A program made the translations under genes and the position numbers. A stretch of DNA of 64,000 nucleotides from Bacteroidota bacterium. Its GTDB lineage: Bacteria; Bacteroidota; Bacteroidia; B-17B0; Aurantibacillaceae. Location: positions 21,989 to 85,988 of the forward strand of contig JADJFB010000019.1 in the NCBI GenBank assembly GCA_016708845.1, in the 5' to 3' direction. Each line of letters opens with the position of its first letter. Within the stretch, counting starts at the first letter, position 1. The notes under the pieces are model-generated. The model was not told where the DNA came from and made no database searches. It saw only the letters and a program-made list of their open reading frames with translations. Shown piece after piece: positions 27,888 to 36,980 of this stretch.

Positions 27888-27921
27888 AAAAGCCTTCTGC
27901 CAGCTGGCGGAAGGCTTTTTT
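27888..27921 (+). terminator. Bidirectional terminator between efp and the helicase gene
   Basis: The stem AAAGCCTTC-t-GCC / GGC-g-GAAGGCTTT with loop AGCT is flanked by A and T runs. It lies 20 bases after efp and 11 bases beyond the stop of the convergent helicase gene, so it can serve both. Confidence 0.8.
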
Positions 27922-27931
27922 AATTTAAAAT

Positions 27932-30262
27932 CTACTCTTTCTTCAAATGCTTTTGAGTTGCTAGTGTAAATCTAATTTCGGAGTACGAATAATCATCCCC
28001 TAACTCTAGCTTTAATGGTGTTAATTTATTTTCACCTTCAATTTTTTTGGATGCTTCAATAATCACATCAAATTTTTCTTTAGTAACAAATTGTGAAACT
28101 GGAATCATTCCTAAACTCACATAATGTGCTAAATGTCCTTCAATAGTGGTAATCGCAAAACCTCTAGCTTCTGCAATTTCAAAGATTGTTTTGCCCTCTT
28201 TGTATAAAGCAAAGCTCAACTCTTTGGTATCTGGTTTTACTGCTTTTACTTTTTTGGTGTCTGAGCCTGTCGAAGACTCTTTTTTTGCTTTTTTGCCCTT
28301 CTTGGTTGCTGAGCGTGCCGAAGCCCTTTCTTCAAATGCCGCTTTCTCGGTTATGGCTATCGTTTGTCTTACTAACTCTAATCGTTCGTTTTGATTGGCA
28401 TTAAATTTTAATTGTTGTTTATTAAACTCAACATTATTTAATACATTATCAATCACCGTTGATACTTTATCTAATTGCTGTAAATGCTTATACAACAAAC
28501 CTTCCAACTCTAATAATTCTTCTAAATAGGTTTTAATTTGTTTTTCTTCCTTTAGTAATTCGATATGTACTAAAATAGATTTCGACAATTCTTTTAAAAT
28601 AGGATAAAAATAATTTTTAGCAGCAACATGTCTAGCACTTACAGTTTGCAAGTAATCCTCTGCCCTACTTTCAAAAATCTGCATCAACTGATTACTAAAT
28701 TTGTCTGCATTTAGTTTTAAGGGTTCAAATTTCTCAATTAACTCTTTTGCCCAAGCCTGATGCTTTTGTTTATTCGATTTATTCTCGGCCATATTATAAC
28801 TCGCCTCATGATTTCTAAGACAAGTATATAACCAAACAAAATCGTAGGCTTTCAAGGTATAACCTTTCAAAAACAAAACAGTTTCCTGATCAATTAATCG
28901 CTTTACTTCTTCATTTTTGGGTTTATTCTCTGCATAATCTACCAAAGTTTTATCTTGTGAAATGGCATTAAATTGAATAGGAGCTGTTAACACCAAACCA
29001 TCTAATGATTTTAAACGTGATAAAGCCACATAAACCTGCCCAGGCGCAAAAGCACGATTAATATCTAAAATTGCTTTTTCAAACGTCAAGCCCTGACTTT
29101 TATGAACTGTAATGGCCCAAGCTAATTTAATAGGATATTGAATAAAAGTTCCTATTTCGGTTTCATCAATTTCATTAGTAACAGAATTCAATTCGTATTT
29201 AATGTTTTTCCATTGATAATGTTCTAATAAAAATGGTTTGGTTCCATCTCTAAAATCAATCTCAATTTCTTTATCACTCAATGACGAAACAACCCCAATT
29301 TTCCCATTAAAATATTGCTGTTTTCCACTCACATCATTTTTAATAAACATAATTTGAGCACCCAGTTTCAGTTCTAAATAAGATTCTACAGGATAGGCAT
29401 ATTCATTAAACTCCCCATCAATGTTTGCACTAAAAAAGTAGGATTTTCCTTTTAGTTCTTGTAACGCCGACCTATTCAATGTATCAGCCTTATTATTGTG
29501 AGTAGTTAGGGTGATTGTATTTAAAGCAGAAGTAACATCAAAATTTGGCTTGTAGTAGGAGTTTAATAAATCAATATTAGCTTGTGTAACCTTGTTATTT
29601 CTCAAGTTATTCAACAAGTCAATAAAGGTATTATCTGACTGACGGTATATTTTATCTAATTCAATGTAGACTGGTTTTTCGTTTCTTAAAACTTGAGCGT
29701 CAAAAAAGTAAATGCTACTGTAATAATTGCGTAAAACGTTCCATTCTTCTTCTTTTACAACTGGAGGCAATTGCATTAAATCTCCAATAAACAATACCTG
29801 AACTCCGCCAAAGGGTTTATGTTGCTGACGACGAATACTTTTTAATACAAAATCAATGGTGTCTAATAAATCTGCTCTAAGCATACTTACTTCATCAATA
29901 ATTAACAATTCTAATTCCTGAAGAAGTTTTCGCTTTTGGTCGCGCATATTTAAATGCTTAACCATGGTGTAGGGTGTGTTTATTTTGGTAGTTGTATTCT
30001 CAATTTTATAGCTACTATCTGGAATAAAACAGCCAAAAGGGACTCCAAATTGCGAATGAATGGTAACTCCACCTGCATTAATGGCTGCAATACCTGTGGG
30101 CGCTACAATAATGGCATTTTTGTGGGTATGTTCTATGATTTTACGTAAAAAAGTAGTTTTCCCTGTTCCTGCCTTTCCTGTTAAAAAAACAGGCTTATTG
30201 GTTTGATTAATACATTTTGCTGCAAGTTCGGCAGGGCTTAGATTTATGAGGGATTTATCCAT
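27932..30262 (-). CDS. PIF1/RecD-like superfamily 1B helicase with C-terminal helix-turn-helix
   Basis: A 776-residue helicase. Walker A GKAGTGKTT is at 29-37, APTGIAA follows, then Walker B LLIIDEVSM, GDLMQLPPV and VHKSQGLTF near residue 385. After the motor (about 1-430) comes a helical region, a Lys/Ser-rich linker (about 620-665) and a helix-turn-helix domain (LYKEGKTIFEIAEARGF). PIF1-like enzymes unwind 5'-3' and act on G-quadruplexes and stalled forks. The linker is partly encoded by two REP-like repeats (28261-28323). The frame is intact. Confidence 0.87.
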   Translation of the reverse strand: MDKSLINLSPAELAAKCINQTNKPVFLTGKAGTGKTTFLRKIIEHTHKNAIIVAPTGIAAINAGGVTIHSQFGVPFGCFIPDSSYKIENTTTKINTPYTMVKHLNMRDQKRKLLQELELLIIDEVSMLRADLLDTIDFVLKSIRRQQHKPFGGVQVLFIGDLMQLPPVVKEEEWNVLRNYYSSIYFFDAQVLRNEKPVYIELDKIYRQSDNTFIDLLNNLRNNKVTQANIDLLNSYYKPNFDVTSALNTITLTTHNNKADTLNRSALQELKGKSYFFSANIDGEFNEYAYPVESYLELKLGAQIMFIKNDVSGKQQYFNGKIGVVSSLSDKEIEIDFRDGTKPFLLEHYQWKNIKYELNSVTNEIDETEIGTFIQYPIKLAWAITVHKSQGLTFEKAILDINRAFAPGQVYVALSRLKSLDGLVLTAPIQFNAISQDKTLVDYAENKPKNEEVKRLIDQETVLFLKGYTLKAYDFVWLYTCLRNHEASYNMAENKSNKQKHQAWAKELIEKFEPLKLNADKFSNQLMQIFESRAEDYLQTVSARHVAAKNYFYPILKELSKSILVHIELLKEEKQIKTYLEELLELEGLLYKHLQQLDKVSTVIDNVLNNVEFNKQQLKFNANQNERLELVRQTIAITEKAAFEERASARSATKKGKKAKKESSTGSDTKKVKAVKPDTKELSFALYKEGKTIFEIAEARGFAITTIEGHLAHYVSLGMIPVSQFVTKEKFDVIIEASKKIEGENKLTPLKLELGDDYSYSEIRFTLATQKHLKKE
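28261..28323. repeat. Two REP-like repeat units inside the helicase reading frame
   Basis: CTGAGCCTGTCGAAG (28261-28275) and CTGAGCGTGCCGAAG (28309-28323) are direct copies, 48 bases apart, of the arm found in the intergenic palindromes at 9396 and 49197. On the coding strand they specify the Ser/Ala-rich parts of the linker (ASARSAT and SSTGSDT). Confidence 0.6.
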
Positions 30263-30374
30263 TATTTAATACAAAAATAGCGCTTTTATAAAATATTCAA
30301 TTGATATTTGTTAAATAGTTAATATTTAGTATCTTGCGTACTTGTCCTGCAAAACATCTTTTAATTAAAATACT

Positions 30375-33300
30375 ATGAGTGAACGAATACTTCGTGCCTT
30401 AATGCAAATGTTTGCCATCATCGCTAAAGTTGATGGAATTAGTAATACTGGTCGTTCAATTGTTGAGGCCTTTTTAAAACAACAATTAAACAAAGAGCAA
30501 GTAGAAAAATACTTAGTTATTTTTGATGAATTCATTGAAGCTCAGCAGGCAGGATCAAAGAAAAAAGATGGTTCGGCTAAACGTACCTCTTTAAACTCAG
30601 TTAAGGTATTAAAGATTTGTACCCAAATCAATCAAGAACTAGAACAACCACAAAAAGTCATCGTATTAATTCGTTTATTGGAATTTATTTATTCTTCTGA
30701 CGAAATTTCAGAACAAGAAAATGAATTTGTAGTAACAGTGGCTGATACCTTTAATATTTCGGTTGAAGAGTTTAATCAATTAAGAGCATTTATTGAAGAT
30801 ACTGCAGAAAAAATTCCAAATACACCAAATATCTTAGTTATTAATAACAAAGAAAATGGTTACGAAAATGCTTGTAAACACATTTACTGTGATGCTTTAT
30901 CGTCGGACGTTCGTGTAATACAAATTGATAGCGTTGGTATGTATGCTTTACGTATTTACGGTAATATTGAGTTACAGTTAAATGGACAAGGGATTTCAAA
31001 AGAACGTGTACACATTTTAACTCCTGGTTCATCTTTAAGAAATTCGAGAGTAAAGCCAATTTACTATAGTGATATTATCAGCCGTTTCTTAGCAGATGGA
31101 TCACAAGCTCGTATTTCGTTTGAGGCAAAAAATATTGAATATAAATTTAAAGGTGGCAAATTAGGTCTACGTAATATCAATATCCGCGAAGAAGGCGGTA
31201 AGTTAATTGGTATTATGGGAGGCTCAGGTGCTGGTAAATCTACTTTATTAAATGTTTTAAACGATGTAGAAATACCAAGCGGCGGGCAAGTTTTAATTAA
31301 TGGAAAAAACATTCACGTTGAGAAAAAATTTGTTGAGGGCGTAATTGGTCACGTTACTCAAGATGACTTATTAATTGAGGAATTAACTGTTTATCAAAAC
31401 CTATTTTATAATGCTAAATTATGTTTTGGAAATTTAAGCGATGAAGAAATTGCTAAAAAATGCCACTCCTTACTAGCAGATTTAGGTTTATCTGAAACTA
31501 AAGAATTAAAAGTTGGTTCACCTTTAGAAAAAACAATTTCGGGTGGTCAACGTAAACGTTTAAATATTGGTTTAGAGTTAATTCGTGAACCTTCAGTTCT
31601 ATATGTTGATGAACCAACTTCTGGTTTATCATCACATAACTCTGAAAACATTATGGACCTTTTAAAAGAATTATCTTTAAAAGGAAAATTAATATTTGTC
31701 GTTATCCATCAGCCATCATCAGACATTTTTAAAATGTTTGATAAACTTCAAATTTTAGATGTGGGTGGATACCCAATTTATTACGGAAATCCTGTTGATG
31801 CCGTTTCTTACTTTAAAACTTTGGTACAACATGTTAACGCCGAAGAAAGCGAATGCTGGAACTGCGGTAACGTGAACCCAGAGTTAATTTTCAATATTAT
31901 TGAAAGTAAAGTATTGGATGAGTACGGTAACTTAACTCATAACCGTAAAACAAGTCCTAGTGAATGGAATAAAAATTACGTTGAAAAAATAGAATCAACC
32001 ATTGGTGATATTAAACACCAAGATGAAATTCCTGAAGCTATTTTTAAAATACCTAATGCGTTTAAGCAATTTAAAGTATTTATCACACGTGATGTATTGA
32101 GTAAATTAACTAATACTCAGTATTTATTAATCAACTTAATTGAGGCGCCTGCTTTAGCGTTTGTTTTAGCTGCCCTAATCCGTTTTTTTAACACAGATGC
32201 AAACAATACAAAAGGTTATTTCTTTAGAGAAAATGAAAACGTACCAGCATACATGTTCATGTCGGTTGTAGTAGCTTTATTTATTGGGTTAACCGTTTCT
32301 GCAGAAGAAATTATTAGAGATAGAAAAATTCGTAAACGTGAATCTTTCTTAAACTTAAGTAAAGGAAGTTATTTGTGGAGTAAAATTATTATCATGTTTA
32401 CCTTATCTGCTATTCAAACATTTATGTTTGTGTTAGTTGGTAATTTAATTATGGGTGTAAAAGGAATGTTTTGCGATTACTGGATGGTATTATTTTCGGC
32501 ATCTTGTTTTGCAAATATGCTTGGATTAAATATTTCGAGCGCCTTTAACAGTGCTGTTACTATTTATATTTCCATTCCGTTTTTAATTATTCCACAATTA
32601 TTATTAGCAGGTGTTGTTGTTAAGTTTGATAAATTAAATCCAATATTAGCAAAACAAGGTGGTGTTCCAATTGTTGGTGAAATGATGGCTAGTCGATGGG
32701 CATTTGAAGCATTAGCGGTTAACCAATTTAAAGCCAATGAGTTTCATAAACATTTTTACCGATTTGAGAAATCAATTAGTATTGCTGGCTATAAAAAAGT
32801 TTATTGGATACCTGAGTTAACAAGTAAAATAACTAAAATAAATAATGCATTAAAAGATCCAACTAAAAAAGCTGAATTAGAAAAAGATTTAGCTTTATTA
32901 AAAAATGAATTATTAAAAGAGCAAACTTTCTTAAAAGGAAAATACAAATTTGATGGTATAGAACAATTAAATACCAAAGATTATACCCCTGCCATTGGTG
33001 CTTCTTTAAAAGTATTTTTAGAGAAGATAAACGAAAATTACATTAACGTTGATAAAAAAGCGAGAGAATTGAAGGATAAAGAAACCCAAAAAATGATTAA
33101 AGAATTGGGGGGGAATGAGCAATTTATAACTCTACAAGACGATTATACGAACGAAGCCTTAAACCAGTTTGTTTTAAATAATAATGATTTGGGCTTAAGA
33201 TGTTTAGAGCATGATGGCAGGTTAATTCAAAGAACTGAACCAGTTTATTTAGATCCAATAGAATCGAACTTAGGAGCAGCTCATTTTTATGCTCCTAACA

Positions 33301-33470
33301 AACGCTTTATGGGTCAATTATTTCCTACCTATTGGTTTAATATGGCTGTAATTTGGTTAATGAGTATCTCGTTAATGGTGATGCTTTATTTTGAAGTATT
33401 TAAAAAAGTGTTAGATGCTATGGGTAATATTAGCTTTAAAGAAAAAGTAATAGAAGATCGAAATGGATGA
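30375..33470 (+). CDS. ABCG-type transporter with N-terminal TerB-like domain
   Basis: A 1031-residue fused ABC protein. Residues 1-145 are helical and TerB-like (two repeats with acidic turns). Residues about 150-260 look beta-rich, possibly FHA-like (ILTPGSSLRNSRVKPIYYSD). The ATPase follows: Walker A GGSGAGKST at about 282, signature ISGGQRKR at about 388 and Walker B VLYVDEPTSGL at about 407. Membrane helices start near 582, and a charged, partly coiled-coil insertion (about 785-985) separates the last two. The half-transporter layout suggests export. The substrate is unknown. Intact frame, divergent from the helicase gene. Confidence 0.83.
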   Translation: MSERILRALMQMFAIIAKVDGISNTGRSIVEAFLKQQLNKEQVEKYLVIFDEFIEAQQAGSKKKDGSAKRTSLNSVKVLKICTQINQELEQPQKVIVLIRLLEFIYSSDEISEQENEFVVTVADTFNISVEEFNQLRAFIEDTAEKIPNTPNILVINNKENGYENACKHIYCDALSSDVRVIQIDSVGMYALRIYGNIELQLNGQGISKERVHILTPGSSLRNSRVKPIYYSDIISRFLADGSQARISFEAKNIEYKFKGGKLGLRNINIREEGGKLIGIMGGSGAGKSTLLNVLNDVEIPSGGQVLINGKNIHVEKKFVEGVIGHVTQDDLLIEELTVYQNLFYNAKLCFGNLSDEEIAKKCHSLLADLGLSETKELKVGSPLEKTISGGQRKRLNIGLELIREPSVLYVDEPTSGLSSHNSENIMDLLKELSLKGKLIFVVIHQPSSDIFKMFDKLQILDVGGYPIYYGNPVDAVSYFKTLVQHVNAEESECWNCGNVNPELIFNIIESKVLDEYGNLTHNRKTSPSEWNKNYVEKIESTIGDIKHQDEIPEAIFKIPNAFKQFKVFITRDVLSKLTNTQYLLINLIEAPALAFVLAALIRFFNTDANNTKGYFFRENENVPAYMFMSVVVALFIGLTVSAEEIIRDRKIRKRESFLNLSKGSYLWSKIIIMFTLSAIQTFMFVLVGNLIMGVKGMFCDYWMVLFSASCFANMLGLNISSAFNSAVTIYISIPFLIIPQLLLAGVVVKFDKLNPILAKQGGVPIVGEMMASRWAFEALAVNQFKANEFHKHFYRFEKSISIAGYKKVYWIPELTSKITKINNALKDPTKKAELEKDLALLKNELLKEQTFLKGKYKFDGIEQLNTKDYTPAIGASLKVFLEKINENYINVDKKARELKDKETQKMIKELGGNEQFITLQDDYTNEALNQFVLNNNDLGLRCLEHDGRLIQRTEPVYLDPIESNLGAAHFYAPNKRFMGQLFPTYWFNMAVIWLMSISLMVMLYFEVFKKVLDAMGNISFKEKVIEDRNG

Positions 33471-33585
33471 AAAGACTAAAGGGCAATATAAAGTCCATCT
33501 TCCCTTCTCTCTCTTTAATCTCTTATGTCTTTTTATGAACTAACTTTCTTTAACAAATAAACAATCCTAAATTCATTAAATAAAT

Positions 33586-33593
33586 TATCTTTG
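33586..33593 (+). promoter_or_regulatory. Promoter -7 box of the bamD-rpoZ-coaBC block (TATCTTTG)
   Basis: TATCTTTG matches TAnnTTTG exactly. It ends 7 bases before the TTG start of bamD, implying an essentially leaderless message. No convincing -33 TTTG is seen. Confidence 0.45.
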
Positions 33594-33600
33594 CATTCGC

Positions 33601-34404
33601 TTGAAAAAAATTAGTCTTTATATTATTATTCTTTTTCGTCCATCTTGTTTGCCAAGTTGCGATGGATATAATAAACTCTTAAAAAGTTCTAATTATGAAT
33701 TAAAATTAGAGAGAGCAAATCAATACTACCAAAAAGGGAACTACGTAAAAGCTACAGCCTTATATGAGGAGTTAATTCCTGTTTATAAAGGGACGGATAA
33801 AGCAGAGGAAATCTATTTCTACTTTTCTTACTGTAATTATTACCAAGGAGATTACAGCTTATCTCAATATCATTTTAAGAATTATTTCAGAAGCTTCCCT
33901 TCAGGTAAACATGCCGAGGAATGTTTGTTTATGAATGCATATTGTTATTTTTTAAATTCACCTATTTATAAATTAGATCAAACAGATACAAAAAATGCAA
34001 TGGCTGAATTGCAAAATTTTATCGACTTATATCCAGAAAGTTCACGTATTGATTCTTGTAATAAGATTAATGATCTTTTAAGAGGTAAATTAGAACAAAA
34101 GGAACATGATATTACCAATCAATATTTTAATATTGGAGATTATAAAGCTACTATAGCTTCAGCCCAAAATTTCATAAAAGATTTCCCTGAATCTAACTAT
34201 ATTGACGAAATGATGTACATCACAGTGGATGCGTATTACTTTCTAGCAATTAACAGTCTGGAAACCAAAAAGTTAGAAAGATTAAATTTAGCTATGGAAA
34301 GTTATTTAAAATTAGTAGATTTGTACCCTAAAAGCAGTTATTTGCAAAAGGCAGAATCTGTTTATGAAAGTTGTATAAAAGTAAAAAGTAATATAAATCA
34401 ATAG
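33601..34404 (+). CDS. bamD: Outer membrane assembly lipoprotein BamD
   Basis: A 267-residue lipoprotein with a short signal sequence and lipobox LPSC near residue 20, followed by CDGYNKLLKSSNYELKLERA, typical of Bacteroidota BamD. The rest is about five TPR-like helical repeats (ANQYYQKGNYVKATALYEEL, FKNYFRSFPSGKHAEE and so on). It works with BamA to insert beta-barrels in the outer membrane. The start codon is TTG. The signal h-region contains Arg and Cys (LFRPSCLPSC), which is unusual and might reflect a sequence error. rpoZ follows after 3 bases. Confidence 0.88.
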   Translation: MKKISLYIIILFRPSCLPSCDGYNKLLKSSNYELKLERANQYYQKGNYVKATALYEELIPVYKGTDKAEEIYFYFSYCNYYQGDYSLSQYHFKNYFRSFPSGKHAEECLFMNAYCYFLNSPIYKLDQTDTKNAMAELQNFIDLYPESSRIDSCNKINDLLRGKLEQKEHDITNQYFNIGDYKATIASAQNFIKDFPESNYIDEMMYITVDAYYFLAINSLETKKLERLNLAMESYLKLVDLYPKSSYLQKAESVYESCIKVKSNINQ

Positions 34405-34407
34405 AAG

Positions 34408-34740
34408 ATGGACTTTAAAAAAACAAACGCAGAACCAAGTACAGTAACACGCGACATCAGAAGATTTGATGGTCCAACTGGAAATATTTATGAATCAATT
34501 TCTATTATTTCTAAACGTGCTAACCAAATTAGTTCTGAAATGAAAGAAGAGTTATCTGCTAAATTAGCTGAATTTGCTAGCAATTCTGATAACTTAGAAG
34601 AGATTTTTGAAAATAGAGAGCAAATCGAAATCTCTAAATTTTACGAAAAATTACCTAAACCATCTTTAATTTCAATTAATGAGTTTTTAGAAGATAAAAC
34701 TTACTACAGAAATCCAGCTAAAGAACAAACTAAAATTTAA
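34408..34740 (+). CDS. rpoZ: RNA polymerase omega subunit, Bacteroidota type
   Basis: A 110-residue protein matching the Bacteroidota omega/RpoZ-like family: SIISKRANQISSEMKEEL corresponds to the conserved omega helix, and KLPKPSLISINEFLEDKTYYRNP is the lineage-specific tail. It stabilises the beta' subunit. The position directly between bamD and coaBC supports the call, as this order is typical of the phylum. Confidence 0.85.
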   Translation: MDFKKTNAEPSTVTRDIRRFDGPTGNIYESISIISKRANQISSEMKEELSAKLAEFASNSDNLEEIFENREQIEISKFYEKLPKPSLISINEFLEDKTYYRNPAKEQTKI

Positions 34741-34762
34741 TAATAGTTTTATTGTTATTTTT

Positions 34763-34794
34763 AAACCCATCCACCAATAGGCAGATGGGTTTTT
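34763..34794 (+). terminator. Terminator-like hairpin between rpoZ and coaBC
   Basis: AAACCCATC / GATGGGTTT (9-bp stem, loop of about 12 bases) followed by a T run. The coaBC ATG begins 8 bases later, so read-through or attenuation would set coaBC expression unless a separate promoter exists. None is obvious. Confidence 0.7.
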
Positions 34795-34801
34795 AATTTA
34801 T

Positions 34802-36008
34802 ATGTCATTAAAAAACAAACATATTTTACTAGGAATTACAGGAGGAATTGCTGCCTATAAGTGTGCCCATTTAGTGCGCTTATTGATTAAAGAAGGTGCT
34901 ATTGTTAAAGTAATTATGACAAAGGCTGCCCGAAGAATTTGTGACAGCAAAAACATTATCTGTTTTAAGTAAAAATGAAGTGGTGACTGATTTTTTTGAC
35001 GCAAATAATAATTGGAACAATCATGTGGCTTTGGCGGAATGGGCCGACGCTATTATAGTAGCACCTTTAACTGCTAATACCTTAGCGAAATTTGCGTCAG
35101 GGCATTGTGATAATATCGTTAGCGCTTGTTACTTATCAGCAAGAAGCAAAGTGTTTGTTGCTCCTGCCATGGATTTAGATATGTATCAACATCCTACTAC
35201 TAAACAAAATATTGATACCCTCAGAAAGAATGGGAATATCGTTATTGCAGCCGAAAGTGGTGAATTAGCGAGTGGTTTGGTAGGAGAAGGAAGAATGGCT
35301 GAGCCAGAAAATATTATTCATTTTGTGAGCCAATATTTTGAGGATAATCTTCCACTAAGTGGTAAAAAAGTATTAGTTAATGCTGGCCCTACATACGAAG
35401 CTATTGATCCAGTTAGATTTATTGGAAATCGTTCGTCGGGTAAAATGGGTGTAGCAATTGCTGATGAGTTTGCAAAATTAGGCGCAGATGTTACATTAGT
35501 ATTAGGTCCTTCACATGAATTACCAAACGAAAAATTGGTTACAGTAGTAAAAGTAGAAAGTGCAGAAGAGATGTATAACGCATGTGAATCGGTGTTTAAA
35601 AATGTAGATATTGCCGTTTTAGCTGCTGCTGTTGCCGATTACAAACCAAAATCAATAGCCAATTCAAAAATCAAAAAGAAAGACTCTGAATTATTTTTAG
35701 AATTAACTAAAACAACAGATATATTAGAAACATTAGGTAAACAAAAAAAACATCAGCTATTGGTTGGCTTTGCTCTTGAAACAGATAATGTTTTAGAATA
35801 CGCAAAAGCTAAAATAGCAAAGAAAAACCTTGACTTTATTGTGGCTAACTCTGCCATAGAAAAGGGTGCTGGATTTGGTGTTGATACTAACAAAGTAACA
35901 ATTATTGATAAACACAATAAAATGTATAATTTTGAGTTAAAAAGCAAGCAAGCAGTAGCTAAGGATATTGTAACCTTTGCTATAAATTATTTAAAAACAG
36001 ATGCGTAA
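34802..36008 (+). CDS. coaBC: Bifunctional phosphopantothenoylcysteine synthetase/decarboxylase, frameshifted as written
   Basis: Carries out two steps of coenzyme A synthesis. The N-terminal flavoprotein decarboxylase starts KHILLGITGGIAAYK and has PAMDLDMYQHP. The C-terminal CTP-dependent synthetase has VNAGPTYEAIDPVRFIGNRSSGKMG and AAVADYKP. An extra C in CCC 34928-34930 breaks the frame: removing it gives MTKAAEEFVTAKTLSVL and a protein of about 401 residues. As an essential gene this is probably a sequence error. The end overlaps the DUF4835 start by 8 bases. Confidence 0.9.
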
Positions 36009-36939
36009 CTATTTATATATATTTCTTTTTTTATTACTAAGTCAAAACATTAGTTCACAAGAATTAAACTGCCAAGTAAGTGTTGTTTCTGTGCAAGTGC
36101 AAGGAACTACTGAAAAACAGATTTTTGAGCAATTACAAAAATCTATTTTTGAGTTTATGAATAACACCAGATGGACCAAAGATAACTTCACGGTAAACGA
36201 ACGAATTGACTGTTCTGTATTAATCAATGTTACTCAAAAATTAAGTGCCGATGATTATATGGCTACTATTCAAATTCAAAGTAGAAGACCCGTTTATAAA
36301 AGTTCTTACTTCTCGCCTACTGTAAATTATATTGATGAGAGCTTTGTGTTCAAATACCAACAATTTCAGCAACTTGAATTTAACTTAAACACTTTTCAAA
36401 ACAATATTACCTCTGTTTTAGCTTATTATGCTTACATTATTATTGCAAATGATTATGACACTTATTCTAACTTAGGAGGAACAGAATATTTTCAAAAAGC
36501 ACAGCTTATCGTTACAAATGCTCAAAGTGCTGCCGAATCTGGCTGGAAATCTTTTGAAAGTCAAAAAAACAGATATTGGATTGTTGAAAATGCTCTACAA
36601 CCTGTTTTTCAACCAATCAGAGAATGTATGTATAAATACCACCGTTTAGGTCTAGATATTATGTTTGATAAAGCTGATGATGGTAGAAAAGAAATATTAA
36701 AATCAATGGATTTACTATCAGGTGTTTATAAAAACAGGCCAGCATCCTTTGCAATGGAACTATTTTTTGATGCTAAGGTCACTGAAGTTGTCAATATTTT
36801 TTCAAAAGGTAATCCAGATGAAAAAACAAAAGCTGTGGAAATTCTAACCACTGTGGATCCTGCAAACTCTAACAAGTATTTCAAAATACAGAAAACTAAA
36901 TTTAACATTTTAATAATTAGAACTTCCTTTCTTGTATAG
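36001..36939 (+). CDS. DUF4835 family exported protein
   Basis: A 312-residue protein with a signal peptide (cleavage near NISSQ), then a beta-rich domain of the Bacteroidota-specific DUF4835 family (LNCQVSVVS, RRPVYKSSYFSPTVNYID, ANDYDTYSNLGGTEYFQKA). The function is unknown. It overlaps coaBC by 8 bases and lies in the bamD block. The C-terminal residues after DPANSNKY (FKIQKTKFNILIIRTSFLV) look unlike the family's short end and are probably the product of a late indel. Confidence 0.8.
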   Translation: MRNYLYIFLFLLLSQNISSQELNCQVSVVSVQVQGTTEKQIFEQLQKSIFEFMNNTRWTKDNFTVNERIDCSVLINVTQKLSADDYMATIQIQSRRPVYKSSYFSPTVNYIDESFVFKYQQFQQLEFNLNTFQNNITSVLAYYAYIIIANDYDTYSNLGGTEYFQKAQLIVTNAQSAAESGWKSFESQKNRYWIVENALQPVFQPIRECMYKYHRLGLDIMFDKADDGRKEILKSMDLLSGVYKNRPASFAMELFFDAKVTEVVNIFSKGNPDEKTKAVEILTTVDPANSNKYFKIQKTKFNILIIRTSFLV

Positions 36940-36949
36940 AATGTTTTAG

Positions 36950-36957
36950 TAGTTTTG
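36950..36957 (+). promoter_or_regulatory. Promoter -7 box of the DUF3078 gene (TAGTTTTG)
   Basis: TAGTTTTG fits TAnnTTTG and ends 23 bases before the ATG at 36981. A TTG lies 15 bases upstream of the box, shorter than usual spacing. Confidence 0.45.
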
Positions 36958-36980
36958 CAACCTCAAATTCACATCACTAT

